A DNA stretch of 64,000 bases from a bacterium (lineage in GTDB: Bacteria; CAYTYR01; UBA6262). The notes under the pieces were generated by a model that made no database searches, had not been told where the DNA came from, and saw nothing but the letters and a program-made list of their open reading frames with translations. Both the position numbers and the translations under genes were made by a program. This document shows, in pieces, positions 1 through 8,635 of the stretch. The stretch is from positions 17,332-81,331 of the forward strand of contig JAQTPL010000003.1 in the NCBI GenBank assembly GCA_028712895.1, read 5' to 3'. Numbering within the stretch: the first letter of the stretch is position 1; each line of letters begins with the position of its first letter.

Positions 1-517
1 TAAATCCTTTATAAGTGCCAGCGATGGCTATCGTGCAATGGAGACCCAGGTCTTCAGAAACCCGCAATTCACCGAAGGCCCCGGTAGTTGCGTCCAGCGA
101 GTCACTATCCCCTTGCGGGAAAAATGACAAGCCGCCGTTTTGCCCTTCTTTATGGATACCGATCAACTTGAACGGCGCCCACCAAATACCAGGACGGGTA
201 GATTTAATTAGAAAATAGACATTCTTAGCATCATACGTTACCCTGAATTCCAGCAGGTCAGCACCCCTGGCCAATTCCTGGTTCGCCGGATAGTAGTATT
301 TACCATTGCCAGTGTCATCGCCTTTGACGTCTTTCCAGATAAATTCACTATTGGAAACACACGAGGTGTTTTCATCTACCGGCGGAGTACCGGTCCAGTC
401 ATTGATATTCTTGTCAACCTTAATTGTTTTTGGTTTGACCATATCCAAACCATAAACTGCCTGCGCCGCGAGGATTACAGCTAGTAACACCAGGAATACC
501 ACTTTTGCTTTGCGCAT
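1..517 (-). CDS. Secreted CBM9/DOMON-like carbohydrate-binding protein, 3' end beyond window
   Basis: The frame opens at ATG 517, just downstream of an AGGAGG-type ribosome binding site, and is still open at base 1, so the C-terminus is missing. The first ~23 residues are a signal peptide (MRKAKVVFLVLLAVILAAQA...), so the protein is exported. The mature part follows the same pattern as the gene at 1981-2904 and the C-terminus of the glycosidase at 3051-7520: IKVDKNINDWTGTP, then EFIWKDVKGDDTGNGKY, then LEFRVTYDAKNVYFLIK and WWAPFKLIGI. This beta-sandwich pattern resembles CBM9/DOMON-like sugar-binding modules of glycosidases; that is an inference from pattern, not a database match. It is the last gene seen of the LacI-headed operon and presumably helps hold a polysaccharide at the cell surface. 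Confidence 0.8.
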   Translation of the reverse strand, partial: MRKAKVVFLVLLAVILAAQAVYGLDMVKPKTIKVDKNINDWTGTPPVDENTSCVSNSEFIWKDVKGDDTGNGKYYYPANQELARGADLLEFRVTYDAKNVYFLIKSTRPGIWWAPFKLIGIHKEGQNGGLSFFPQGDSDSLDATTGAFGELRVSEDLGLHCTIAIAGTYKGF

Positions 518-538
518 AAAGCCTCCTTTTTTGTCTTC

Positions 539-625
539 GGGTCCCGAGTCCCGGGTCTGCGGGTCAAGGTTCATAATTAATAATTCCAGACTCGAAGACT
601 CGCGACTCGCTAACTCGTGACTTTT
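539..625. repeat. Intergenic word-repeat hairpin, family A (GACTCG type)
   Basis: The left arm reiterates GGGTCCCGAGTCCCGGGTCTGCGGGTC-like words and the right arm (about 590-622) reiterates GACTCG/GACTCGCGACTCG; the arms are imperfect inverted repeats around an AT-rich spacer (GGTTCATAATTAATAATTCCA). A second copy with a related spacer lies at 42071-42160 and a single arm lies inside valS at 63553-63589. It fills the gap between two operon genes, where it could form a strong RNA hairpin and act as a processing or attenuation site; that role is inferred. Confidence 0.7.
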
Positions 626-1840
626 TTATTGCTTTTCTTCAGCTAAGATAGCATCGCAATCTTTAGCCGCTTTATTAAAAGCCTCGGCTACGCTCAGCCG
701 TTTATTCAAGGCCTCGTCAATAGCTTTGGCAATAATTTCATCGTTAATTTTGGTCCAGGATTCAATTGTCGGCTTGCTCACCGCATATTGAATCTGATCC
801 ATGAACATTCTTTTGTCCGGGTCATCCTTGAACTGGGGATGATCGATGAGCGTCTTTTTAACGGGGAAATTACCAGATATCTCACTCATCACTACCTGGT
901 TTTCATCGAGCATCAGATAACGGATAAAATCCCAGACCGCAGGCGGATCTTTGGCATTCTGGTAGATAACCAGGCTTTCGCCGCCAATATTTGTGGCATA
1001 CTGCACTTTTTTCGGGATCAGGGCTATCCCGTATTTTAGTTTAGGGAAATTGGTCTTAATACCCTCGATAGCCCAGGGCCCGTTCAACACCATGGCCACC
1101 CGGCCCAGTTCAAAAGCATTGGCGCTGTCAGTGATCAAGCGCGGGGAATACAGCAGGAGCTGGGCCCAGAGATCCATAGCTGCCAATCCTGGCGGCTGGT
1201 TAAATATGGCTTTAGTTTCAGAATCATTGAGCATCGCTCCACCTGCGCTGGCGACAAATGCCGGGAACATCCAACCGCCATAGCCATCACCTTTGGGCAC
1301 GGCAAAAGCAGCGACCTTACCCGGCACATAGACTTCTTTGGCTGTCTGCAGCAGTTCATCCCAGGTCGTAGGAACTTTTTTTATCAGTTCCTTGTTATAA
1401 AACAGGGCTATGCATGTCTGGTTCAAGGGAATACCATAATATTTCTGGTCATACTTGACCATCTTCATGGCGCCGGGATAAAAATCTTTCAGGTCAAGAT
1501 CGCCGCCATTGACAAAATCATCCAGGCAGAACAGGATATTATCCTTGGCAAAACGGGACACCAATCCGCTGTCCAGGTAAGAACAGTCAGGATTGGCGCC
1601 CACAGCAATAGAAGTATTGATCTTGGTATTAAAATCATCTTTGGGTACAAAAAATATTTTAACGCGGATGCCAGGATGCTCCTGGTTATATTTATTCACC
1701 AGAGCTTCAACCTGTTGTGTCCGGACCTGGTCGCCGGGAGCATAAGCCCAGAAAGTGATCTCTCTTCCTGCCGGCTGTTTGCTCCCGCACCCAGTGAGTA
1801 GTAACAATCCCAGTGTAATTATGGTTAATACTTGTCTCAA
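626..1840 (-). CDS. Sugar ABC transporter substrate-binding lipoprotein
   Basis: The 404-residue protein starts with a lipoprotein signal ending in the lipobox LLTGC (Cys near residue 18), so it is expected to be a lipid-anchored periplasmic or surface protein. The rest has the layout of family 1 extracellular solute-binding proteins (MalE-like): EITFWAYAPGD near the N-terminus, a central AFAVPKGDGYGGWMFPAF segment, AMVLNGPWAIEGI, and a C-terminal helical part. These bind sugars or oligosaccharides for an ABC importer. No permease or ATPase gene is seen in the window; they may lie beyond the left edge or elsewhere. It sits between two CBM9-like genes in a LacI-headed operon, so an oligosaccharide released by the GH2 enzyme is the natural guess for its ligand. 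Confidence 0.88.
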   Translation of the reverse strand: MRQVLTIITLGLLLLTGCGSKQPAGREITFWAYAPGDQVRTQQVEALVNKYNQEHPGIRVKIFFVPKDDFNTKINTSIAVGANPDCSYLDSGLVSRFAKDNILFCLDDFVNGGDLDLKDFYPGAMKMVKYDQKYYGIPLNQTCIALFYNKELIKKVPTTWDELLQTAKEVYVPGKVAAFAVPKGDGYGGWMFPAFVASAGGAMLNDSETKAIFNQPPGLAAMDLWAQLLLYSPRLITDSANAFELGRVAMVLNGPWAIEGIKTNFPKLKYGIALIPKKVQYATNIGGESLVIYQNAKDPPAVWDFIRYLMLDENQVVMSEISGNFPVKKTLIDHPQFKDDPDKRMFMDQIQYAVSKPTIESWTKINDEIIAKAIDEALNKRLSVAEAFNKAAKDCDAILAEEKQ

Positions 1841-1870
1841 ACTGGCCTCTTTTTTTATCAGTAACAGTTG

Positions 1871-1980
1871 TTAGGTGTAAGTTTTGGAAGTAAGTTTAGT
1901 TTAAAGTCTAAGGGTTTAAGTTTCAAACCGAAGACTTATAACCTACTTCCATACCTACTTCTACAACCTTCACCCTTTTA
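1871..1980. repeat. Intergenic word-repeat hairpin, family C (GTAAGTTTTGGAAGTAAG type)
   Basis: The left arm reads GGTGTAAGTTTTGGAAGTAAG and the right arm CTACTTCCATACCTACTTCTAC; the two are imperfect inverted repeats. A shorter homologue lies at 52096-52165 upstream of an unrelated gene. It covers the whole gap between the CBM9-like gene and the binding-protein gene. Nothing else is visible in this gap. Confidence 0.65.
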
Positions 1981-2904
1981 CTATTTTGCAAACGTTACCG
2001 TCACATATGAATCTTTAATAGTGCAAAAGCCATCCGGGTCTCCGGCATGGGCTGAGGCTTTGTAGCTACCTAACTCCTGTTCTTGTATTTCCATGCTTGG
2101 GCTGGCCAGATCATAAATATCCGGATCACTGCCACTCTCATCTTCATCACCTTCGCCGCCACCGCCATGCCATTCAGTGGCTTCTTCATATACTTCGCGG
2201 AAATGGTCAGCATCCTGCATACCAGTGCCAACTACGATCTTCCAGGTTTGTCCGGCAGGATTGCCGATCAATTCTATCGGTATAGCTATTTCCACAGCAT
2301 TCCAATTATCATCTGCCACTAAGAAACCAGGAGTATCAGTGCTCTTTTCACCTGTCGCCCGGGCGATAGTTTTCCCTTTGGCATCCCACATCCACATTTT
2401 ATAAGTACTGGCAATACCAATGACATATTGGCAAGCTAATGATTCATCAACTTTGATCTCACCAAAGCATCCGCCCTCAGGATCCATCTCATCCGGGTCT
2501 CCCTGGCCCAACACCGTCATACCATCTTTTTCCCCTTCTTTGTGGATGCCGATGATACGATACGGAGCCCACCAATTGCCTGGCCTGGCGCACTTGATCA
2601 GAAAATACACATTATACTTATCCCAGGTGACCCTGAATTCTCTCAGGTCAGCACCCTTAGCTACATCTTTGCTGGTAGGATACGTGTACTTGCCAGGACC
2701 AGTATCATCGCCTTTGGCATCTTTCCAGATAAATTCGCCGCTGGAAATGATGGCGGTATTTTCCTGTTCAGCCGGGGTCCCGATCCAGTCATTGTCATTC
2801 TTATCAACTTTGATCGAATGACCTTTCAATCCTTCAGCTGCAAAAACTATGCTGCTGATCGCCAGCATTACTGCCAGTGTTACCAAACCAACTCTCAATT
2901 TCAT
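1981..2904 (-). CDS. Secreted CBM9/DOMON-like carbohydrate-binding protein
   Basis: The 307-residue protein has a signal peptide (MKLRVGLVTLAVMLAISSIVFA, cut near residue 23) and a single beta-rich module. Landmarks are SIKVDKNDNDWIGTP, EFIWKDAKGDDTGPGKY, REFRVTWDKYNVYFLIK, WWAPYRIIGI, a central aspartate/glutamate-rich stretch, TEWHGGGGEGDEDESGSDP and a YDLASPS end. The same landmarks appear in the neighbouring partial gene and at the C-terminus of the GH2 enzyme. Such modules usually bind sugar polymers, often with calcium. No catalytic motif is recognised. It lies 146 bases downstream of the GH2 gene, in one operon with it, and may be a free binding partner of that enzyme. The family assignment is by pattern only. 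Confidence 0.8.
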   Translation of the reverse strand: MKLRVGLVTLAVMLAISSIVFAAEGLKGHSIKVDKNDNDWIGTPAEQENTAIISSGEFIWKDAKGDDTGPGKYTYPTSKDVAKGADLREFRVTWDKYNVYFLIKCARPGNWWAPYRIIGIHKEGEKDGMTVLGQGDPDEMDPEGGCFGEIKVDESLACQYVIGIASTYKMWMWDAKGKTIARATGEKSTDTPGFLVADDNWNAVEIAIPIELIGNPAGQTWKIVVGTGMQDADHFREVYEEATEWHGGGGEGDEDESGSDPDIYDLASPSMEIQEQELGSYKASAHAGDPDGFCTIKDSYVTVTFAK

Positions 2905-2930
2905 GGTTCTTTACCTCCCCCTTTTTAGAA

Positions 2931-3033
2931 TATGATTACACAGATTTCTAAGAGAGATTACACTGATTAGAGCAAGATGATTACACCGATTACAAGCTTT
3001 TGATCTAATCTGTGCCGCGCCCGCCGGCGCTTT
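2931..3033. repeat. Intergenic repeats, family F (GATTACAC words) and family G hairpin
   Basis: Bases 2931-3015 reiterate GATTACACAGATT, GAGATTACACTGATTAG and GATTACACCGATTAC, ending with AATCTGTG as a partial inverted arm. Next to it, 3011-3033 forms a hairpin CCCGCC-GGCGCTTTAGT-GGCGGG. The GATTACAC word recurs at 59654-59675, and the CCGCC...GGCGG hairpin recurs twice around the tRNA-Pro gene (58560-58583 and 58749-58772). No gene is seen in this gap. Confidence 0.6.
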
Positions 3034-3050
3034 AGTGGCGGGTAATCGCT

Positions 3051-6000
3051 TTACTCAAAGGTCACGGGAACGAACGACCGTTCTATAATAGCATAGCTGG
3101 CAGCATCGTTCTTTGGCCCCGCAGCTTTATAACTGCTTAGTTCTTTCTGCTGGATTTCACTGGATGGGCTGGCCAGATCGTAGATATCTGGATCTGAGCC
3201 GGTTTCTCCTTCATTGCCCTCACCACCACCACCATGCCATTCAGAGGCAAATTCATTTACTTCCCGGAAGTGGTCATTATCCTGTTGACCGATACCGACA
3301 ATAAAACGCCAGGTCTTGCCTGGCGGCTGGCCGCCCAGCATTTGCCAGGGGATTGCCACTTCTACATTGTTCCAGTTGTAATCATCAATTAAAAAGCCGG
3401 CAGTGTCACTATCCTTGCCTTCTTTCCTGGCAATAACCTTGCCTTCTCCATCCCAGACAAATCCTTTATAGGTACTGGAAATACCCACAGCATATTCACA
3501 AGCCAGGCCGGGTGCCACATTGACCTCTCCCAGGCCAGGCAGAGTAACCTCTCCCTGTTTTTCCAATCCCCCTTCAACCCCGTTGGTATCAATACCGATC
3601 AAGCGGAATGGCGCCCACCAGTCACCAGGACGTGAACATTTAATGAGAAAATAAAGATTGTGGTCATCATAGGTGACCCGGAATTCCCTCAGGTCAGAAG
3701 ATTTGGTAAATACTTTGCTGGTCGGATAAGTATATGTCCCGGAGCCGTTATCATCACCTTTGGCATCAGTCCAGATAAACTCATCCGCGCTAATGGCCCA
3801 GCTGTTCTCAGCAGGAGCAGTGCCGACCCAATCCCTGACGTCTTTATTTACCTTGATGTTATGCCCATGTAAGGGTGTGCCAATGGCCACCGGAATGGAA
3901 CAGGATTCCTTTTTGCCTTTCTTATCCACTTGGATAACAGTAATGGTGTGTTCAGAACCTGGTTTGAATTTTTCCGATACCAGCCACACTGCTTCATAAA
4001 AACCTTTATCCGTGGCAGTCAGCGGCGCTTCTTTCATTTTATCTATCTTATACAGCATTTTATCGACTTGGCTGTGCGCTTTGGGAATAGCCATTATCTT
4101 GCATGATTTATAGACCGGAGCATTGGGTATGGGACCGACAATGTTTACCCGGTTAAAGACATTGATCTTTTTTTCCGCGGTGCCGATCTGGTCATATTTG
4201 TCAAACGCCCTGACAGAAAGTGTATATGGCCCGTCTTTTAGTGTCGTCGTATCCAGGGTCCCGATATAGGCATCATTGCCGTAAGGCTTCAATCTGATCC
4301 AGGTGTTAGCGTTCAGCGCATATTCAGCTTTCGTGATAGTTTCGCCTTTGATCACGAAGTCTAATGTTTCTTTGCCGCCATAAATATTCCCGGCAGGACT
4401 TTGGAAGGCGATCTCCGGAACATTAAAATCGATCTTTTCGCCTTCCAGGGAAATTGCGAAAATATGCACCCTGGGATCATTGGGCGTGCCCAACCCGTTC
4501 ATTATTTTCTTGGGATCAATAATAATGGTCTGGGAAAAGATCGCGACTCCCGGTTGGCGGATGCCTTCTTTTTCATGATGATAGGAAGTGACAACAGCCG
4601 GCTCATCATCAAAAACAGGCTTGCCTCCCCACCAGTCAGAAAAGGCGGTCTTTTTCACTTCAGTGGTACCGTCAGTGTAGCACAAAGTAAAATCTACTTT
4701 GCTGCTGCCATTATGCATCGTCGCCAAGATATGCACTTTAGTATACCGGCCATTAGGCACTTTGAGGACCTGGCCAATACATTCGACATTGTTATTTTGC
4801 CCGTCTTCTTTCGGACCGAATTTATATTTTATTTTTTCCTTGCCCATAAAAATAAAATCACGGTTAGAATCAGGCAGTTCTTCAGCCGGGAAATCCCAAC
4901 CAGTACCATCAGCGAGACTTGCCTCGGTAGAGATCATATCTGTATCAAAAGGCAGATCCACGTACAGGCCTGGTGAGTTATCAATAATAACTTTGGTTAG
5001 ATTTTCGACTACATTCTTGCCCGTATCTTCGATGCGGAATTTAATGCCATGCACAGAACCGTCGTTGAGAGCAGAAGCATCCCACCTGGCCTGGTAGTTC
5101 CCTTTGCTCTTGTCAGCCATATCGACTAACGGTCCGGCATCGATAGCATATTTGACCGAGGCGATACCGCGGTCATCCTCGGCATGGACGCTCAAAATCA
5201 CATTATTCATCACATATGAGCCGTCTTTGGGGCCAAACTGTACAAGCGGCGGCTCGTCAATATTATCCACTACCACGTTGAACGCCTCGGATACAGCAGT
5301 GCCGGACGAGCTCCAGGCTTTGAAAACGAGAGAATGCATGCCCTCTCCTAGCAGCTTGGTGTCCAGGTCGTAGCTGTAATAGCTGTTGCCTAATGCCTTC
5401 ATGGCATATTTTTTCTCATTATCAATGACGATCTCTTTGGTCGGCCAGTCTTTGCCTACCATAAAAGCTGCTTTGACCGGGACTTTACCGGCCAGCTTCT
5501 CTTCCTGCTTGGGACTGACCACCTGGATATTGCCCGTGGTCTGCCCATATTCTTTCTGCAAAGAAGAGAAAACTTTCTTATACAATTTCCGGTCCATGGT
5601 CATCACTCCCATGGTACCCGGATCATTGATCATAGTGTGCCAGTCAAATGCAGTCCACCAAACCGTACCAGCCAGTGCCGGGACTTTATTGAAAGCATTC
5701 ATGGTTTCCTTGAACAACTCTACTTGTTTCAACTGCATTGTGTCTTCTTTATAAGGCGCCCAGACACCAAACTCAGTGGCTATGATCGGCTTATCCGGGA
5801 ATGTCTTATGCATGGTTTCCAAGGCAGCCAGGGTATCTTCAAAATAATCCTTGCCGTAAAATACACCGTAATACATGGTAAACCCAAGCACATCCATATC
5901 TTTCTGGCTGGGATCCTTGTCGTCACTGCCAGACGCAGATTGCGCCACAAACCTGGTCCCGTCGATCTGGTAGGCGATATCGCGCAGTTCTTTGACGAAC

Positions 6001-7520
6001 AGGGCCCGCTCGGTCTGCCAGCTACATTCATTACAAGTGCCCCAAATACCTACAGAGGCGCGGTTATAATCCTGGTAGATCATTTCCTGCCACATCTGCC
6101 GGGCAATACCCCGCTCCTTGCGCTGGATATCAAACTCCGGCCCGCCGAACCAGTAAACCGGTATTTCTTCCCAGACCACCAGTCCCAGGCGGTCAGCCAT
6201 GACCTGAGTAAAAGGATGATTAGGATAATGCGCGGTCCGGATGAAATTACAATTTGCTTCCTTGATCAGCATCAGATCATTATAAATGATCTGTTGGGGT
6301 GATTTCTTCCCCGGGACTTCCTCGCTGCCTGGGTACACTTCATGCCTGGCCAGGCCATTTAGCTTGAGCGGCTCACCGTTAAGCAGGATAGCAGCTTTTT
6401 CTTTGTTAATGGTGAATTCCCTGATACCGAATTGGGTATAATATTTATCCACCAGCTGTTTATTCTTAAGATCATAGATCTTGACCTGCAGAACATACAG
6501 ATTCGGCTGGGCCGGGGTCCAGAGCTCGGGCCAATCAGCAGAGAGAGTGAAAGTGCAGGCCACTGTATCTTTGCCCAGGGCAGTCAATTCAGTATTCTGT
6601 TCGCCCCATACGGACAGGGGCCGGGACAGGTCTATTATGTCTTTGGCGCTTTCCGCCATAATATTTTTTTCAGTCAGTTTCGCTTTGTAGATGAACACTT
6701 CCACTTTTAGCGTGACATCAATTTCCGAACGGTTATCGATCACTACATTAGCCGAGAGCTGCGCTTTTTCCGGGCTGACTGGTTTTGTCCTGATATCCGT
6801 CCGCACAATATTTATGGCCGGGCAAATTTCAATATAGACATCTCTCTTGATGCCGCCATAATTCCACCAGTCCCCGATATAACAAGGTACGGTTAAGTTT
6901 CGCTGGTCACGGTTACCGGACGGTACCCAGGGGATATTATCCACCCGGACAGCCAGGGAATTTTTTTCCCCGAATTTGACATACGGGGTCAGATCCAGGA
7001 CAAAAGGAGTATAGCCGCCTTCATGGCAGCCGATCCATGTGCCGTTGACCCAGACATCGGTGAAATAGTTGGCAGCCAGGAAAACCAGTCGCAGGTGTTT
7101 CCCCTCGTTTTCCTTGCTTATCTCAAAATTCCTCCGGTACCAGACTCCGCTTTCATAACGGTCAGGAGCAGGATTTTCAACTCCGGGGATCACTTTGTTT
7201 TCCCAAGCGCTATCATCAAAGGCCGCCAGATGCCGTCCCTTGCTCTCTTGCTCTAACGCGGCAATAGTTTCTGCTGTTCTTTTTTGCAGGGTTAATTCCT
7301 GGTTCATCACCAGCCGTTCTTTCTTCCAGGTGCCGGCCAGGCTGAGCTGTGTCTGGTCCTGCTTTTCAAAACCAGGCAAAGGCAGATCATTCTGGAACGG
7401 GACGGTAATACTGTTAATAGTTCTTAATTCGAAAGTAGGCGGCTGTAATTCCGCGGCAGCCATATTAACGGCCCAGCTTATCGCTACCAGGAAAAAAATT
7501 TCTGCCCATCTACGCTTCAT
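3051..7520 (-). CDS. Large exported GH2-type glycoside hydrolase with C-terminal CBM9/DOMON-like module
   Basis: I start the gene at ATG 7520 (AGGAG ten bases upstream), giving 1489 residues with a signal peptide MKRRWAEIFFLVAISWAVNMAAA; a longer in-frame start lacks both features. The N-terminal ~430 residues have the sugar-binding and immunoglobulin-like domains of GH2 enzymes (SLAGTWKKERL, GVWYRRNFEI, VWVNGTWIGCHEGGY, FGIREFTI). The TIM barrel follows, with acid/base Glu498 in the NE motif and nucleophile Glu583 in IIATEFGVW. It is closest in pattern to beta-glucuronidase/beta-galactosidase-like members. After ~residue 680 come several immunoglobulin-like domains and a final module (~1290-1489) homologous to the two neighbouring CBM9-like proteins. 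The substrate cannot be read from the sequence. It is the main enzyme of the LacI operon. Confidence 0.88.
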   Translation of the reverse strand: MKRRWAEIFFLVAISWAVNMAAAELQPPTFELRTINSITVPFQNDLPLPGFEKQDQTQLSLAGTWKKERLVMNQELTLQKRTAETIAALEQESKGRHLAAFDDSAWENKVIPGVENPAPDRYESGVWYRRNFEISKENEGKHLRLVFLAANYFTDVWVNGTWIGCHEGGYTPFVLDLTPYVKFGEKNSLAVRVDNIPWVPSGNRDQRNLTVPCYIGDWWNYGGIKRDVYIEICPAINIVRTDIRTKPVSPEKAQLSANVVIDNRSEIDVTLKVEVFIYKAKLTEKNIMAESAKDIIDLSRPLSVWGEQNTELTALGKDTVACTFTLSADWPELWTPAQPNLYVLQVKIYDLKNKQLVDKYYTQFGIREFTINKEKAAILLNGEPLKLNGLARHEVYPGSEEVPGKKSPQQIIYNDLMLIKEANCNFIRTAHYPNHPFTQVMADRLGLVVWEEIPVYWFGGPEFDIQRKERGIARQMWQEMIYQDYNRASVGIWGTCNECSWQTERALFVKELRDIAYQIDGTRFVAQSASGSDDKDPSQKDMDVLGFTMYYGVFYGKDYFEDTLAALETMHKTFPDKPIIATEFGVWAPYKEDTMQLKQVELFKETMNAFNKVPALAGTVWWTAFDWHTMINDPGTMGVMTMDRKLYKKVFSSLQKEYGQTTGNIQVVSPKQEEKLAGKVPVKAAFMVGKDWPTKEIVIDNEKKYAMKALGNSYYSYDLDTKLLGEGMHSLVFKAWSSSGTAVSEAFNVVVDNIDEPPLVQFGPKDGSYVMNNVILSVHAEDDRGIASVKYAIDAGPLVDMADKSKGNYQARWDASALNDGSVHGIKFRIEDTGKNVVENLTKVIIDNSPGLYVDLPFDTDMISTEASLADGTGWDFPAEELPDSNRDFIFMGKEKIKYKFGPKEDGQNNNVECIGQVLKVPNGRYTKVHILATMHNGSSKVDFTLCYTDGTTEVKKTAFSDWWGGKPVFDDEPAVVTSYHHEKEGIRQPGVAIFSQTIIIDPKKIMNGLGTPNDPRVHIFAISLEGEKIDFNVPEIAFQSPAGNIYGGKETLDFVIKGETITKAEYALNANTWIRLKPYGNDAYIGTLDTTTLKDGPYTLSVRAFDKYDQIGTAEKKINVFNRVNIVGPIPNAPVYKSCKIMAIPKAHSQVDKMLYKIDKMKEAPLTATDKGFYEAVWLVSEKFKPGSEHTITVIQVDKKGKKESCSIPVAIGTPLHGHNIKVNKDVRDWVGTAPAENSWAISADEFIWTDAKGDDNGSGTYTYPTSKVFTKSSDLREFRVTYDDHNLYFLIKCSRPGDWWAPFRLIGIDTNGVEGGLEKQGEVTLPGLGEVNVAPGLACEYAVGISSTYKGFVWDGEGKVIARKEGKDSDTAGFLIDDYNWNNVEVAIPWQMLGGQPPGKTWRFIVGIGQQDNDHFREVNEFASEWHGGGGEGNEGETGSDPDIYDLASPSSEIQQKELSSYKAAGPKNDAASYAIIERSFVPVTFE

Positions 7521-7530
7521 AAAATCTCCT

Positions 7531-8067
7531 TTACCATGAAGTATAATATTCTCCCCTGCGGTCACTGCCAAAAACATTAATATGTATTCTGCCTCCAACA
7601 GCCAATCCACTCACCGTATCAGTAGAACGGCAATACCACCAGCCCACATCGTCATCGTGCGGCTCTGGAAACGGTGTATAGCCAGTTAACCCTTTGTGAT
7701 AAACGTTTCTTCTGGTTTTCATCCAGGCATTAGGCGCAGGGCCAAGGGTGCAATTAGGAATATCTTCAATATAATTTTTAAAATCATCTTGTATTTGAAA
7801 GGCATACCCATCAGCACCATCCAGAGATCCCGGGTTATCAGGATCAATAGCTATGACCAGCGGGAAATGCTGAGCATCTGCATAGTATATGCTTATCGCT
7901 GACCGTATTATCCCTAGATTTCCCTTCGTGTTTGCTTCTTTGGAACGTTGTATAAAACTAATATAGCGGGGTACGGCGATACCTGCTATGATGCCAATGA
8001 TAGCCACAACGATCATTAACTCCACTAATGTAAATCCTGTTCTTTTTTTAAATTTTAAAAAGGCCAT
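7531..8067 (-). CDS. Type IV pilin-like protein (prepilin), second of a pair
   Basis: ATG 8067 gives a 178-residue protein with a short basic leader followed by the type III prepilin cleavage/methylation motif RTGFTLVELMIVVAII, where processing would fall after the glycine and Glu+5 is present. A hydrophobic N-terminal helix (GIIAGIAVPRYI) leads into EANTKGNLGIIRSAISIYY, the usual alpha1-C start of GspG/pilin folds. The C-terminus has CRSTDTVSGLAVGGRIHI and ends YYTSW. It is a tandem paralogue of the gene just upstream: the bases before both starts and the C-terminal pattern RSTDT...YY.SW agree. It is not the main pseudopilin, because gspG is in the operon at 22531-22953. It probably forms surface or secretion fibres tied to the neighbouring glycosidase. 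Start chosen by homology with the paralogue. Confidence 0.85.
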   Translation of the reverse strand: MAFLKFKKRTGFTLVELMIVVAIIGIIAGIAVPRYISFIQRSKEANTKGNLGIIRSAISIYYADAQHFPLVIAIDPDNPGSLDGADGYAFQIQDDFKNYIEDIPNCTLGPAPNAWMKTRRNVYHKGLTGYTPFPEPHDDDVGWWYCRSTDTVSGLAVGGRIHINVFGSDRRGEYYTSW

Positions 8068-8098
8068 ATTTATGCTCGACTTTCTTATATATTCTCTT

Positions 8099-8635
8099 TT
8101 ACCATGAACTATAATACGTCCCTGTATTATCTGTCCCCTCGACATAAACAAAAAACTTGCCCAGGTAAGCAAGTCCTCTTATTGTATCAGTGGAACGAAA
8201 ATACAACCAGCCAACATTATTAGAACCGGGATCGATCGGGCCAGGGGAAGCTATCCCCAGGTGGTAAACATCAGACCGGGTGTGCTGCCAGGGCAGTGAC
8301 GGTTCAGGGCCGATCTTACATTCGGGAAGCTCGTACACATATTGCTGGAAATCGTTGTGTATCTCCCAGCCTAAACCGTCATTAGTGTATAAACTCTGTG
8401 CGTTAGCAGGGTCGCAGGAAATAAACAAGGGATAGGATTCCGTATCTGCATAGTAAAGGCCTAACGTTGAACGTAACACACCCAGGGTACCCTTAGTAGC
8501 CCCTTCTTTGGCCCGTTTGGTGAAACTAATATAGCGGGGTATGCCAATACTTGCCAGTATACCGATAATGGTTACGACGATCATCAGTTCAATCAAGGTC
8601 AGGCCGTTTTTGTTTTTTACTTCTGAAAATGCCAT
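8099..8635 (-). CDS. Type IV pilin-like protein (prepilin), first of a pair
   Basis: The 178-residue protein has the prepilin motif KNGLTLIELMIVVTIIGI with Glu+5 and the hydrophobic assembly helix, then a GspG-like region (EGATKGTLGVLRSTLGLYYADTE). The C-terminal half is aligned with that of the next gene (RSTDTIRGLAYLGKFFVYV, end YYSSW), so the two arose by tandem duplication. Its start lies 19 bases inside the end of the LacI-family gene, so the two are translated from one message. Maturation would need a PilD/GspO peptidase, not seen in the window, and assembly could use the T2SS/T4P-type operon at 15373-25900. Confidence 0.85.
   Translation of the reverse strand: MAFSEVKNKNGLTLIELMIVVTIIGILASIGIPRYISFTKRAKEGATKGTLGVLRSTLGLYYADTESYPLFISCDPANAQSLYTNDGLGWEIHNDFQQYVYELPECKIGPEPSLPWQHTRSDVYHLGIASPGPIDPGSNNVGWLYFRSTDTIRGLAYLGKFFVYVEGTDNTGTYYSSW

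Noticed and set aside
539-625. CRISPR-like array.
   Set aside because: Words are 6-14 bases, degenerate and arranged as inverted arms, with no constant spacers and no cas genes in the window.
4401-4976. Open frame of 191 codons on the plus strand.
   Set aside because: It lies antisense to the GH2 gene, has no recognisable motifs and no ribosome binding site.
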